From Gammaproteobacteria bacterium (GTDB lineage: Bacteria > Pseudomonadota > Gammaproteobacteria > Eutrophobiales > Eutrophobiaceae), in assembly GCA_012103475.1 (NCBI GenBank), contig WLWS01000003.1:248001-312000 (forward strand): a DNA stretch of 64,000 nucleotides, read 5' to 3'. The translations under genes were made by a program, and so were the position numbers. Shown one piece after another: positions 1-10,420 of the stretch (its first letter is position 1; every line of letters begins with the position of its first letter). The notes under the pieces are model-generated. The model was not told the origin of the DNA. It worked only from the letters and a program-made list of their open reading frames with translations, and did no database searches.

Positions 1-154
1 TCACCAGCCAGATTGCATGGATGACCCCCGGCAAGAAGAAAAGCAAACACAAGACAATATTGATAATCAGATCCTTGCCAGCCCCTTTCTTCAGAAATAC
101 GGCAATTGGTGGTAGTAGAATTGCGAGTATTATAAGTACGATTTTATTATCCAT
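1..154 (-). CDS. YqaE/Pmp3-family small membrane protein (partial, runs off left edge)
   Basis: My reverse-strand translation from the ATG at 154: MDNKIVLIILAILLPPIAVFLKKGAGKDLIINIVLCLLFFLPGVIHAIWLV; typical Pmp3 'LPPxAVFLKxG...LLFFLPGxIHAxW' pattern. Not in the ORF track because it is truncated. Confidence 0.85.
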   Translation of the reverse strand, partial: MDNKIVLIILAILLPPIAVFLKKGAGKDLIINIVLCLLFFLPGVIHAIWLV

Positions 155-248
155 TACCCTTTCCCCCAAAATGTTGTGAATGTCGCTAAATTGAATTTGT
201 TATACTGGTGAAAACACAGAATCGTTTAACCCGGAGTTCACAAAGCCT

Positions 249-1025
249 ATGCTAACCAGAATTCAGACTTGTTTCTACGTAGTTTCTCTTCCTTTATTGC
301 TCCTGTTCAGTATTAATGCTCATGCAGGCTGGCGTGATCTACTTAAAGTCTTTGGTGGAGACGAGGAAGAGCCAGTTGAAATGGCGACTCAGGCACTGGG
401 TGGTTTGTCTGAATCTGACATCGTTGAAGGCCTGAAGGAGGCTCTTAGTAAAGGTACAAAGAGCGCTGTTTCGTTGCTGGGTCGGGAGGACGGTTTTTTG
501 GCAAACCCCAAAGTTAAGATTCCGATGCCGAAGACTCTCAGGAAGGTGGAAAAAGGCTTACGAAAAATCGGAAAAGATGAATTGGCTGACGATTTTGTCA
601 TGACCATGAACAGAGCGGCTGAAAAAGCGGTACCGGAAGCCGCAAGTGTGTTTGCTGATTCGGTCAAAAATATGTCTATTCAGGATGCCAAGTCGATATT
701 AAAGGGCGATGATGATGCCGCGACTCAGTACTTTCGAGAGAATAGCGGCGAGAAACTGAAAGAAAGGTTTTTGCCAATCGTTAAACAGGCAACCAGTCAG
801 ACGGGACTTACTTCGAATTACAAAAAGATGGTCGATAAGCTGGGCATGTTTTCAAGCTTCATAGACACCGACAGTCTGGATCTGGATAACTATGTAGCGG
901 ACAAAGCGATGGATGGATTGTTTACTATTGTCGCCGAAGAGGAAAAAAAGATTCGTGAGAATCCGCTCGAACGCAGTACCGAGTTATTGAAAAAAGTGTT
1001 TGGAAGTGCAGGCCTGGGTAATTAA
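249..1025 (+). CDS. DUF4197-like exported protein
   Basis: 258 aa ORF with N-terminal signal peptide; 'GLKEALSKGTKSAVSLLG..DGF..NP.VKIPMPKTLRKVEKGLRKIG' pattern typical of DUF4197. Confidence 0.8.
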   Translation: MLTRIQTCFYVVSLPLLLLFSINAHAGWRDLLKVFGGDEEEPVEMATQALGGLSESDIVEGLKEALSKGTKSAVSLLGREDGFLANPKVKIPMPKTLRKVEKGLRKIGKDELADDFVMTMNRAAEKAVPEAASVFADSVKNMSIQDAKSILKGDDDAATQYFRENSGEKLKERFLPIVKQATSQTGLTSNYKKMVDKLGMFSSFIDTDSLDLDNYVADKAMDGLFTIVAEEEKKIRENPLERSTELLKKVFGSAGLGN

Positions 1026-1091
1026 TGATTGATTTAGATCATCTGCTCAGGTTCGGCTATAAAGTAACATTTCGATTTTTGGAGGAAACTC

Positions 1092-3029
1092 ATGTTTGAA
1101 ACGAAGACCCATCAAGTGGCCGACGATGTTAAAAACAGAGCACACATAGATAATGAGAAATATCTAAGTCTTTATAAACGTTCGATTGAAGATTCTGATA
1201 ATTTTTGGGCCGAGCAGGCAGATCAGTTTCTAAGCTGGTTTAAAAAATGGGACAGGGTCGAAAATTGTGATTTCAGTACAGCTTCAATCAAATGGTTTGA
1301 AGGCGGTACCTTAAATGTCAGCTACAACTGTCTCGACAGACATCTCGACAGCAGAGGTGATCAGACTGCAATTATCTGGGAAGGCGATGATCCTGCGGTT
1401 GATAAACAAATAACTTATCGACAGTTGCATGAGGAAGTTTGTAAATTTGCAAACGTACTGAAAGCAAGAGGCGTGCGCAAAGGAGATTGCGTGTCTATCT
1501 ATATGCCTATGATTCCGGAGGCAAGTGTGGCAATGCTCGCCTGTGCCCGAATAGGCGCTATTCATTCGATTGTTTTCGGTGGCTTTTCACCGGAAGCTCT
1601 GAAAGACCGGGTCCTTGATTGTAATTGTAAGGTGATTATAACTGCTGATGAAAGTGTACGTGGAGGGCGCAATACACCTTTAAAGACCAACGCCGATAAG
1701 GCTGTTGCAAGTTGCCCTGATGTGCATACGGTAGTAGTGGTCAAAAATACCGGCGGCGAAGTTGCCTGGAATTCGCAGCATGATGTCTGGTATCACGAAG
1801 CAATGAGCGAGGCCGACAGCGAATGTGAGCCTGAGGCAATGGACGCTGAAGACCCCTTGTTTATTCTCTACACATCCGGCTCAACAGGAAAGCCGAAAGG
1901 TGTTCTGCACACCACAGGCGGCTATTTGCTTTACGCTGCAATGACGCACAAGTATGTGTTTGATTATCATGATGGTGATGTTTATTGGTGCACAGCCGAT
2001 GTAGGCTGGGTGACCGGACATTCTTATATCGTGTACGGGCCACTCTGTAACGGGGCGATAACATTGATGTTTGAAGGCGTGCCTACTTACCCGGATGCCG
2101 GGCGTTTCTGGCAGGTTGTGGACAAGCATCAGGTTAATATTTTTTATACCGCACCAACCGCCATTCGCGCGCTAATGGGGCAGGGGGACGAATTTGTTAG
2201 CAAGTCGAGTCGCAGTAGCCTGCGACTTCTGGGCTCGGTGGGTGAACCGATCAACCCGGAAGCCTGGGAGTGGTATTACCATGTGGTTGGTGAGACAAAC
2301 TGCCCCATTGTCGATACCTGGTGGCAGACAGAAACCGGCGGCATTTTGATTACTCCCTTACCAGGCGCAACAGCGTTAAAGCCGGGTTCTGCGACCAGGC
2401 CTTTTTTCGGTGTTGAACCCTGCCTTGTCGACGATAAAGGCAATGAAATTGAAGGCGCGACGGAGGGTGCACTGTGTATAAAACGTTCCTGGCCGGGGCA
2501 GATGCGAACTGTTTATGGTGATCATGAGCGTTTCATTGATACCTACTTCAAGATGTTTCCTGGAATGTATTTCAGTGGAGATGGAGCACGGCGAGATGAG
2601 GATGACTATTACTGGATTACCGGTCGCATCGATGATGTGATCAATGTCTCTGGTCATCGAATGGGCACAGCCGAAGTTGAGAGTGCACTGGTATTACATG
2701 ACAGCGTCGCTGAAGCTGCTGTTGTGGGATATCCGCATGATATCAAAGGGCAGGGCATTTATGCTTATGTAACTCTTATGAACAGCGTGGAGGAAAACGA
2801 CGCTTTGCTTAAAGAACTGGTTCAACATGTGCGTAAGGAAATCGGCCCAATTGCAAGTCCTGACATTATTCAATGGGCGCCGGGCTTGCCAAAAACCCGT
2901 TCCGGGAAAATTATGCGGCGGATATTACGCAAAGTTGCCGCGAACGAGCTGGATACCCTTGGCGATACCAGTACTCTGGCAGACCCCAGCGTAGTTGATC
3001 ATCTTATCGATAATCGTGTGAACAGATAG
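1092..3029 (+). CDS. acs: Acetyl-coenzyme A synthetase
   Basis: 645 aa; AMP-binding motif [20 protein letters not shown], 'WWQTETGG', C-terminal '[17 protein letters not shown]'. Confidence 0.95.
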   Translation: MFETKTHQVADDVKNRAHIDNEKYLSLYKRSIEDSDNFWAEQADQFLSWFKKWDRVENCDFSTASIKWFEGGTLNVSYNCLDRHLDSRGDQTAIIWEGDDPAVDKQITYRQLHEEVCKFANVLKARGVRKGDCVSIYMPMIPEASVAMLACARIGAIHSIVFGGFSPEALKDRVLDCNCKVIITADESVRGGRNTPLKTNADKAVASCPDVHTVVVVKNTGGEVAWNSQHDVWYHEAMSEADSECEPEAMDAEDPLFILYTSGSTGKPKGVLHTTGGYLLYAAMTHKYVFDYHDGDVYWCTADVGWVTGHSYIVYGPLCNGAITLMFEGVPTYPDAGRFWQVVDKHQVNIFYTAPTAIRALMGQGDEFVSKSSRSSLRLLGSVGEPINPEAWEWYYHVVGETNCPIVDTWWQTETGGILITPLPGATALKPGSATRPFFGVEPCLVDDKGNEIEGATEGALCIKRSWPGQMRTVYGDHERFIDTYFKMFPGMYFSGDGARRDEDDYYWITGRIDDVINVSGHRMGTAEVESALVLHDSVAEAAVVGYPHDIKGQGIYAYVTLMNSVEENDALLKELVQHVRKEIGPIASPDIIQWAPGLPKTRSGKIMRRILRKVAANELDTLGDTSTLADPSVVDHLIDNRVNR

Positions 3030-3046
3030 AATAGCAGGGAGAGCAC

Positions 3047-3595
3047 GTGAATCTGGATAGAGTAAACCGCGGGCGCAACCCGCCTGAAGAAATTAATGTC
3101 ATAATTGAAATCCCGCTGAATGGTGAACCCGTAAAATATGAACTGGATAAGGAAACGGGTGCAATGTTTGTCGATCGATTCCTGAATACGGCGATGCGCT
3201 ATCCATGCAATTACGGTTATGTGCCTAAAACGCTGTCTCTGGACGGCGATCCGGTGGATGTGATGATCGCAACTCCGGTGCCCCTGATTCATGGTTCGGT
3301 TATTCGCTGCCGGCCGATTGGCGTTTTGAAAATGACGGACGAAGCCGGTGATGATAGTAAAGTACTGGCGGTGCCTATCGACAGTGTCTCCAAATTCCAT
3401 CAGCAGGTTCGCAGTCATCAGGACGTTCAACCTGCATTGCTTGAGCTGATCACACACTTCTTTGAGCATTATAAAGATCTGGAGCCGAATAAATGGGTGA
3501 CGATTGACGGCTGGGCCGGACCAGAAGCGGCTTGTGAGGAAATCCTTGATTCCATTCAGCGTTATGATGAGCTGGACGAAAAACCTCACTTCTAG
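3047..3595 (+). CDS. ppa: Inorganic pyrophosphatase (GTG start)
   Basis: '[55 protein letters not shown]' is the type I soluble PPase signature. Confidence 0.95.
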   Translation: MNLDRVNRGRNPPEEINVIIEIPLNGEPVKYELDKETGAMFVDRFLNTAMRYPCNYGYVPKTLSLDGDPVDVMIATPVPLIHGSVIRCRPIGVLKMTDEAGDDSKVLAVPIDSVSKFHQQVRSHQDVQPALLELITHFFEHYKDLEPNKWVTIDGWAGPEAACEEILDSIQRYDELDEKPHF

Positions 3596-3756
3596 AGCTC
3601 TGTAACATGCTGTAATTATTAAAGAAAAAACCTAATTTAAATTTCTGTCGACAAAGATTGACAGATTGTCAATCATCCATTATTATGCACTGCAATATTA
3701 ATGATGCAACGCAACATAACTTACTTAACACAGCCTGCAGCAATGGAGATTTTGAA

Positions 3757-4164
3757 ATGAACAATGAATTTATCAGCCAGTTCAACGACAGTAGCAAAGC
3801 TTCGTTGGAAACCCTTCAGAAATTCAACGCTATGAACGTAGCAGCCATGGAAAAACTGGCCGCCCTGCAGTTCAGCCTAACCACACTGAATGTAGAAAGT
3901 ACAGTGGAGCAGGCCAAGCTTTTCGCGAGCGCAAGCACGCCTGACGCGATCATTGAAGCAGAGTCTGCACTGGCAAAGAACTATGGTGAAAAGTTTATTG
4001 AACTCACCAACGAAGCAAATTCAGTAATAACAGATTCACGTGAGCAATTCGTTGCTTTTGCAGGAAAAACTTTTCAGGCAGCAAATCCTGCCAACGAAAC
4101 CGAGAAGCCGGCAGCGAAAACCACTAAGAAAAAGACAACTAAAAAAGCAGCCAAAAAAGGCTAA
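3757..4164 (+). CDS. Phasin-family PHA granule protein with Lys/Ala-rich C-terminus
   Basis: In-frame ATG at 3757 (MNNEFISQFNDSSKASLETLQKFNAMNVAAMEKLAALQF...) is a better start than 3658; phasin-like helix and 'PAAKTTKKKTTKKAAKKG' tail; directly upstream of phaE/phaC. Confidence 0.85.
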   Translation: MNNEFISQFNDSSKASLETLQKFNAMNVAAMEKLAALQFSLTTLNVESTVEQAKLFASASTPDAIIEAESALAKNYGEKFIELTNEANSVITDSREQFVAFAGKTFQAANPANETEKPAAKTTKKKTTKKAAKKG

Positions 4165-4186
4165 TAGCCCGCCTTCTCTGATAAAG

Positions 4187-4220
4187 ACCGGTCACTTCAG
4201 TCGAAGTGACCGGTTTTTTT
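4187..4220 (+). terminator. Rho-independent terminator after phasin gene
   Basis: Perfect 12-bp stem ACCGGTCACTTC-AGTC-GAAGTGACCGGT followed by a T tract. Confidence 0.9.
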
Positions 4221-4289
4221 TCGGCCGGTCATTTTCGCCGTACAAATGAATCCTCTATACTGCTGCTAATTTAAAGCAGATAAATCTGA

Positions 4290-4973
4290 ATGAATTCAAA
4301 CTGGCAGCAAGAATGGCTTAAATTGCAGAAGCACTATACGGAAGCACTGGCTATTGCCGGTAAGTCTGTTCTTAGCAGCCATTATAATATTCCGGGAACC
4401 AGTACAGACTGGAGCATCAATGTTGACAAGCCCTTAGTGCACACCTGGGAGATGCTCAGTAGCCAGTTTGCAGAATTATTAACGGTATTAAACGGAAATA
4501 ATCGTGAGGATTTCGATTGGGAATCGGCTTTAAGAGGTTATGTTAAAACTGCTAAAGAGCGGATTAAGGTCGATATGACTCGAATTAAACCGGGTGTTCT
4601 GCAGGTTGAGATTCTAAGTTCCTTTGAGAAATTATTTGAATCAATGAGCAGTGGCCCCGGTTTTTCAACAGACAAGCGTTTACAGGAAATTTATCGATAC
4701 TGGACGCACTATCAGCAAAACTGTCAGCGATATCGTCATTATCTGAAAAACGTCGATCTGGCATCTTTGGATATAGTTCAGGAAAAGTTAATTCTTATTG
4801 CCGAAGGAGAAGATAATATCTCCAGCCTACGTGAATTTTATGATCTGTGGGTTGATTGTTATGAAGAAGCCTACGAAACAATTATATTGAGTGACGAATA
4901 CTCTGAAATATACGGAGAGATGGTAAATTCATTGCTGGAATATAGAGTGCGTAGTCAGGATTTCTCATTGTGA
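4290..4973 (+). CDS. phaE: Class III PHA synthase subunit PhaE
   Basis: 227 aa, PhaE-like pattern, immediately upstream of phaC. Confidence 0.8.
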   Translation: MNSNWQQEWLKLQKHYTEALAIAGKSVLSSHYNIPGTSTDWSINVDKPLVHTWEMLSSQFAELLTVLNGNNREDFDWESALRGYVKTAKERIKVDMTRIKPGVLQVEILSSFEKLFESMSSGPGFSTDKRLQEIYRYWTHYQQNCQRYRHYLKNVDLASLDIVQEKLILIAEGEDNISSLREFYDLWVDCYEEAYETIILSDEYSEIYGEMVNSLLEYRVRSQDFSL

Positions 4974-4977
4974 GTAT

Positions 4978-6048
4978 TTGACATTGAATCCTTTTAATTT
5001 CAATCCTGAAGATATTGTTGAAGAAATAGAGGTTTTCGGACGCAAATTTTCTGAGGGAATGTCAACACTGGCACAAATGGAGACACCCGAAGTTGGTGTT
5101 TCAAAAAAAACATGTGTCTATGAAGAAGATAAATTGCAACTTTTTCGTTACGCGCCCCGCACTGAAACACAGGCAAAAACCCCACTACTGATTGTTTATG
5201 CTTTAGTCAATCGACCATACATGGCAGATTTGCAAAAAGACCGCTCACTCATACAGGGTCTACTGGATTCAGGGCTTGATATTTACCTGATTGACTGGGG
5301 TTACCCGGATGATTCAGATCAGGAACTTTCTCTCGACGATTATATAAATCGTTATCTTAACAACTGCGTTGAACATATTTGTCTGGAACATAATCTGGAA
5401 AAAATTAATTTACTGGGTATTTGTCAGGGAGGAGTGTTCTCGCTATGTTATTCAGCATTGCATCAGAATAAAGTTGCGAACCTGATTACAACTGTCACAC
5501 CAGTTGATTTTCACACGCAGAATGATCGTCTCAGCAATTTGGTCAGACATATTGATATTGACTTATGCATCGATGCGTTCGGCAATTTGCCGGGATCATT
5601 TTTAAACTCGGTGTTCCTGTCCCTTAAACCTTATCGTTTGCTGGGACAGAAATATGTTGATTTGGTCGACATTATCGACAATGAAGAGAAAGCAAAAACA
5701 TTCATGCGTATGGAAAAATGGATATTCGATAGCCCGGACCAGGCTGGCGAAACCTTTCGGGAATTTATCAGTCAATTTTATCAGAATAATGGATTAATCA
5801 AGGGAGCTATTAAGATTGGTGACTGGGTTGTCGATTTGCAGAACATCAAAATTCCGGTACTGAATATTTTTGCTCGAGATGACCATCTGGTCCCAACGAA
5901 ATCCAGTAAAGCTCTGGCTGATTGTATTGGCAGTGATGATTATTCGGAACTTGAATTGGCGGGTGGTCATATCGGAATATACGTGCGTTCGAACAAGACC
6001 AATCCTCTGCCAAAGGCCATAAAAAAATGGGTGGAAGAGAGAAATTAG
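4978..6048 (+). CDS. phaC: Class III poly(R)-hydroxyalkanoate synthase subunit PhaC (TTG start)
   Basis: 356 aa alpha/beta hydrolase; 'LLIVYALVNRPYMADLQKDRSLIQGLLDSGLDIYLIDWG', lipase-like box GICQGG, catalytic D/H region 'ARDDHLVPTKSS', 'GGHIGIYV'. Confidence 0.93.
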   Translation: MTLNPFNFNPEDIVEEIEVFGRKFSEGMSTLAQMETPEVGVSKKTCVYEEDKLQLFRYAPRTETQAKTPLLIVYALVNRPYMADLQKDRSLIQGLLDSGLDIYLIDWGYPDDSDQELSLDDYINRYLNNCVEHICLEHNLEKINLLGICQGGVFSLCYSALHQNKVANLITTVTPVDFHTQNDRLSNLVRHIDIDLCIDAFGNLPGSFLNSVFLSLKPYRLLGQKYVDLVDIIDNEEKAKTFMRMEKWIFDSPDQAGETFREFISQFYQNNGLIKGAIKIGDWVVDLQNIKIPVLNIFARDDHLVPTKSSKALADCIGSDDYSELELAGGHIGIYVRSNKTNPLPKAIKKWVEERN

Positions 6049-6114
6049 CAGGTAATTGAATTAGAATATAGTACTGGTGGAACTGGACAAATCCAATATA
6101 ATAATTATGAGATC

Positions 6115-6363
6115 ATGCTGATAATAAAATTAGTCTTTAAATTCGTATTTACTTACCTTCTATTCATACCCGTTACCTATGCTTATATTGACTCGGGTTC
6201 GGGAAGCATAATCGTTCAAACTATGATAGCAGGTGTTTTGAGTATTGCTTTTGCTATCAAAATGTACTGGTACAAATTGAAAGCTGCCTTTTTTAAATTG
6301 ATAGGTAGAAAAAAAGAACCTCTTACTATATCTGAAGAGCATGACGAATCCGAAAGTGAATAG
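6115..6363 (+). CDS. Small membrane protein with YIDxGSGS motif
   Basis: 82 aa; signal/TM segment, then 'AYIDSGSGSIIVQTMIAGVLSIAFAIKMYWYKLK' resembling the YIDPGSGS-type small membrane proteins. Confidence 0.65.
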   Translation: MLIIKLVFKFVFTYLLFIPVTYAYIDSGSGSIIVQTMIAGVLSIAFAIKMYWYKLKAAFFKLIGRKKEPLTISEEHDESESE

Positions 6364-6498
6364 TCACCAGCTAATGCTGGGATGAAATTGTTTTGACCTG
6401 ATCGTTTTACGATTCAATACTATTTCAGTTAATTTTCCAATTATTTCTCTCAAAATGTCTGCGGTTCCGGAGAACTTTTTTCAATATGGTGTTTTATA

Positions 6499-7840
6499 AT
6501 GTCTCGTGAAAATGAAAATAATGTTTTCTCTTCTTTTAGAGACTCCAGCGGATATTTGTTTTATCGTGACAATATTCTTTTTCGTCAAATTAACCAGTCT
6601 TACAAAGAGGATTACCAGTTACTAAAGGAGTCAGGGCTTTCAGTCCCTGTGTAATAAGAACTGGATGGTAAGTCATGAAGAGACCTCTGAAGAAGCCAAC
6701 TCACCGGATTGCCTCCTGGTTATACAACCTCGTAGAATTCCTTTTATTTCCTATCCTTATGAGTGGAGTTTCAGTCAGTTAAAGGATGCAGCTATTCTGA
6801 CTCTGGAAATTCAGCAGGAAGCACTGTCAAAAGGGATGACCCTTAAAGATGCTTCGGCATATAACGTTCAATTCACTAAGGGCAAACCGGTGTTTATTGA
6901 TACTTTGTCCTTTGAATCATACCGTGATGGTGCGCCCTGGGTCGCTTATAGACAGTTTTGTCAGCACTTTCTTGCCCCATTAGCATTGATGTCTCACGTT
7001 GATGTACGCATGAATAAAATGCTGGTCAGCTATATTGATGGAATTCCTCTGGATCTGGCGAGTAAATTGTTGCCGGGCAAAACAAAACTTTCGTTCTCTT
7101 TAGGTTTGCATTTACATCTCCACGCGAAACAACAGCTCAAAAGTGGTGACGCAGAATTGGATAAGAAAAAAGTAAATACCAGTATGCCTATGCGCTCACA
7201 ACTAGCACTACTTGACGGGCTACTCAGCAGCGTCAAAAAACTGGATTGGTCAGCTAAAGACACAGAATGGCATGATTATTACAGCAATAATAATAACTAT
7301 GAGAAGGAGAGTCTTACTGAGAAAGAGAAATTGGTTTCTGATTTTATTCAGACTGCAAGTCCAGACATCGTGTGGGATTTAGGGGCCAACGATGGTCGAT
7401 TTAGTCGAATTGCAAGCCAATTTTGCAAGTCAGTCATCAGTTGGGATATTGACCCTGCATGCGTTGAGAATAACTATTTAACAGCGAAAGAAAGAGGGGA
7501 AGACAAGATTTTACCTCTGCTAATGGATTTGACGAATCCAAGCCCTGATATAGGCTGGTCGAATAGTGAAAGGGACGGATTTATGAAAAGGGGACCATGT
7601 GATGCACTACTCGCGCTGGGTCTTGTCCATCACCTGGCAATCGCAAATAATTTACCGCTGGACTATATTGCGAGTTCATTTTGCCAGTTGAGTAGAACCC
7701 TTGTTATAGAGTTTGTTCCCAAAGAAGACAGTCAGGTGATCAAACTTCTTAAAAACAGAGTGGATATTTTCGATAATTACACCCAAATCAAGTTCGAAGA
7801 AATATTTTCAAATTATTTCTCAATAGAAAGTCACAATTAA
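6499..7840 (+). pseudogene. SAM-dependent methyltransferase-like protein, apparent frameshift near 6637-6642
   Basis: Frame 1 from ATG 6499 (MSRENENNVFSSFRDSSGYLFYRDNILFRQINQSYKEDYQLLKESGLSVPV*) continues in the frame of ORF 6665..7840 (..QSLCNKNWMVSHEETS...IVWDLGANDGRFSRIA...LALGLVHHLAI), which carries the SAM-binding 'DLGANDGRFS'. The span is 1 mod 3 in length. Confidence 0.65.
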
Positions 7841-7893
7841 TTGAAGGTACAGTAAGGACACTGTATTTATTTAAAAGCCTCACAAAACAATAA

Positions 7894-9429
7894 ATGCACA
7901 GTATAAAACTGCCTGTGACTATTCAGTCATGCAAAACTGGCTATTTCCTAGTTATTTTTGTGCTATTGCTCCTGACATTTTTCGTTGGTCCGGAATTGCA
8001 TGCCGATGAGAGTGTCGAATATGGAGGGAGGGAGAATCTATTAGAGTTGGAAACGGAAGCGACCAAGAAACTGAGATCCGAAATTGCACTATTTTCACTT
8101 GAATTCAAAGTAGATGGTTCTGCTTTTGAATTGCAACCCGAAAAAATGCTTGTGGATGATGTTTCAAGGTCGGACAAGGTGGAAAAAATATCAGGTTATG
8201 AGCGTAATGCAGCCTATGAGGTTAGGTATACAATAACAAAAGAGACAAACAATGCTGCAATTGAACTCAAGGTAGAACTTGTTTCTGCTGTCAATATTGA
8301 TACTCCGGTAGTCAACTTGAGACTACACGCAGGCCAAATCAAAGAGAGTGAGAATCAACATGGCTTCGCTAGCCTCTATTCCTATCTTAAACCGATTCTG
8401 CTAAATCAGGAGGAGCAAGTCGATCTGGATAATGAAACAGAGATAGAAGACAGAGCATGTCTAAATTGCTGGATAGGATATAGAACTCAAAGTGCTGCCT
8501 ATCTTGTACGCGATACGTCATCGGAAACGACGACTGTTACACTAGAAGATGGATCGATTATTAAATCACTTGCTATCAAGCCGGTAATTACTAATCAGCC
8601 GGGTAGTCAAGGTGAAATTCACGTAGCCTCAGTGTTTGTGTATAAAGGACCTGTTGAATTTGTGACTCTGTCTGGCACAAACGAAAAAAGTCTCATGAAC
8701 ATGATGTACTCGCATTTATGGGACTGGGTTAGGTTTATTGTTTTCGGGGTAAAAACCCTGGCTTATTTTTTGTTTTCACTAGTTGGTAATTGGGGTTTCA
8801 CGATAGTATTTCTGGCATTTAGTTTAAGAATTATTATTCTTCCGCTCAGTCTGATGGCTGAAAGATATCAGAAGGAGGCCATACAAAATCAACAACTGCT
8901 TAAACCGGAGATTGCTAAAATAAAGAGCAAATACAAAGGTGAAGAGCAGAGTATTCATCTTTTTAAACTCTATGAATCCCATGATATTCATCCATTGTCA
9001 GGATTCAAAGGCTTCCTGGGACTGGCGATTCAGTTACCCATATTAATCGCAATATTTGCGTTTTTGAGCGAATTGCAACCTATTAATGGCGTGTCTTTTT
9101 TATGGATAAAAGACCTCAGTCTGTCCGATACCCTATTTACATTGCCTTTTGTCATACCGTTTTTTGGAGACTCCTTCAATTTACTACCATTCATCATGTT
9201 GTTGATTAGTAATCTATCGTCCTATATTGGTATAGATCCGTCCCTTGGTAGTGATGCGCTCAGAAGCCAGAGAAAAAACACTTTTCTTTTGTCTCTGTTA
9301 TTTTTTGTATTATTTTACAGTTTTCCAGCAGCTATGGTTTTGTATTGGACTAGTTCCGTCCTCTTTGAGTTAGTACAACGAAACATTTTTTCAAAAATAG
9401 TCAGTAGCAAAGAAACTACAGGTGTTTAA
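7894..9429 (+). CDS. YidC/Oxa1-family membrane protein insertase paralogue
   Basis: C-terminal half 'GNWGFTIVFLAFSLRIIILPLSLMAERYQKEAIQNQQLLKPEIAKIKSKYKGE...GFLGLAIQLPILIAIFAFL' is the YidC core; N-terminal periplasmic-like domain. Confidence 0.85.
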   Translation: MHSIKLPVTIQSCKTGYFLVIFVLLLLTFFVGPELHADESVEYGGRENLLELETEATKKLRSEIALFSLEFKVDGSAFELQPEKMLVDDVSRSDKVEKISGYERNAAYEVRYTITKETNNAAIELKVELVSAVNIDTPVVNLRLHAGQIKESENQHGFASLYSYLKPILLNQEEQVDLDNETEIEDRACLNCWIGYRTQSAAYLVRDTSSETTTVTLEDGSIIKSLAIKPVITNQPGSQGEIHVASVFVYKGPVEFVTLSGTNEKSLMNMMYSHLWDWVRFIVFGVKTLAYFLFSLVGNWGFTIVFLAFSLRIIILPLSLMAERYQKEAIQNQQLLKPEIAKIKSKYKGEEQSIHLFKLYESHDIHPLSGFKGFLGLAIQLPILIAIFAFLSELQPINGVSFLWIKDLSLSDTLFTLPFVIPFFGDSFNLLPFIMLLISNLSSYIGIDPSLGSDALRSQRKNTFLLSLLFFVLFYSFPAAMVLYWTSSVLFELVQRNIFSKIVSSKETTGV

Positions 9430-10418
9430 TTTGAAAGATATCCATTTAACTGAAACCATTTGATTGCGTCGGATATAGCTTCATGAGCGGGTCTGCTTTG
9501 GTAACCCAGTTTTTCTTTAGCTTTTCTACTTGAAAAGAACATATGTTTTTTTGACATTTTTATTCCGTCAACTGTAGCGAGTGGTTCAATTCCACACATA
9601 TCTGCCCACAGTTCGAATAATCTGGCAAAAGGAAGAATCAGGTTGTGCGGGATGCTTATTTTAGGGGAGGGGCGATTTCCGGCTTCGCATATTTTTTGTA
9701 GTATTTCTTTCAAACTCATGTCGTCGCCTCCGAGAATATAACGCTCTCCGATTTTTCCTTTGTCCAGTGCCAGAATATGACCGCGAGCAACATCATCGAC
9801 ATGGGCTATATTTAATCCGGTGTCAACATAGGCCGGTATTTTTCCATTTAGGCAATCAACAATGATTCTTCCAGTTGGTGTGGGTTTAATATCTCTGGGC
9901 CCAATAGGAGTTGAAGGATTGACAATGGTGACGGGGGCACCTATATCAGAAACCAGTTTAATTACTTCTTGTTCTGCCAGGTATTTCGAACGTTTGTAAT
10001 GTCCGATCATGTCGTTAAGGCTGACAGGAGAATCTTCGTTAGCTGGTGAACGATCAGGATGAATGCCAAGTGTGGCTACGCTACTTGTGTAAACTATTTT
10101 TTTAACTCCATGTTCAGTTGCATGTCGAAGGAGATTGTGCGTTCCTTCAACGTTTGCTTTGTACATTTGTTCGGGATCAGGTACCCAAAGACGATAATCG
10201 GCCGCTATATGAAACAGATATCTACAATTGGCTACGGCATTATGCAGAGAACCTGAATCACAGAGATCGCCTTCCACAATTTCGAGTTCAAGACCGCTCA
10301 AATTGGCGCGATTACTACCGCGCCTGACCATAGCGCGGACATCGTGACCGCAATCAAGTAGTAACCTGAGAACTGCTGAACCGACTAAGCCACTGGCGCC
10401 AGTTATGAGCGTTTTCAT
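9426..10418 (-). CDS. hpnA: HpnA-like hopanoid-associated sugar epimerase (NAD-dependent epimerase)
   Basis: Internal ATG start giving MKTLITGASGLVGSAVLRLLLDCGHDVRAMVRRGS...; Rossmann GASGLVGS, YKRSK active site, 'NPSTPIGPRDIKPTPTGRIIVD' typical of HpnA. Confidence 0.88.
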   Translation of the reverse strand: MKTLITGASGLVGSAVLRLLLDCGHDVRAMVRRGSNRANLSGLELEIVEGDLCDSGSLHNAVANCRYLFHIAADYRLWVPDPEQMYKANVEGTHNLLRHATEHGVKKIVYTSSVATLGIHPDRSPANEDSPVSLNDMIGHYKRSKYLAEQEVIKLVSDIGAPVTIVNPSTPIGPRDIKPTPTGRIIVDCLNGKIPAYVDTGLNIAHVDDVARGHILALDKGKIGERYILGGDDMSLKEILQKICEAGNRPSPKISIPHNLILPFARLFELWADMCGIEPLATVDGIKMSKKHMFFSSRKAKEKLGYQSRPAHEAISDAIKWFQLNGYLSN

Positions 10419-10420
10419 AG

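Noticed and set aside
2999-3589. 196-aa minus-strand ORF opposite ppa
   Set aside because: Antisense to a clear inorganic pyrophosphatase; no domain pattern.
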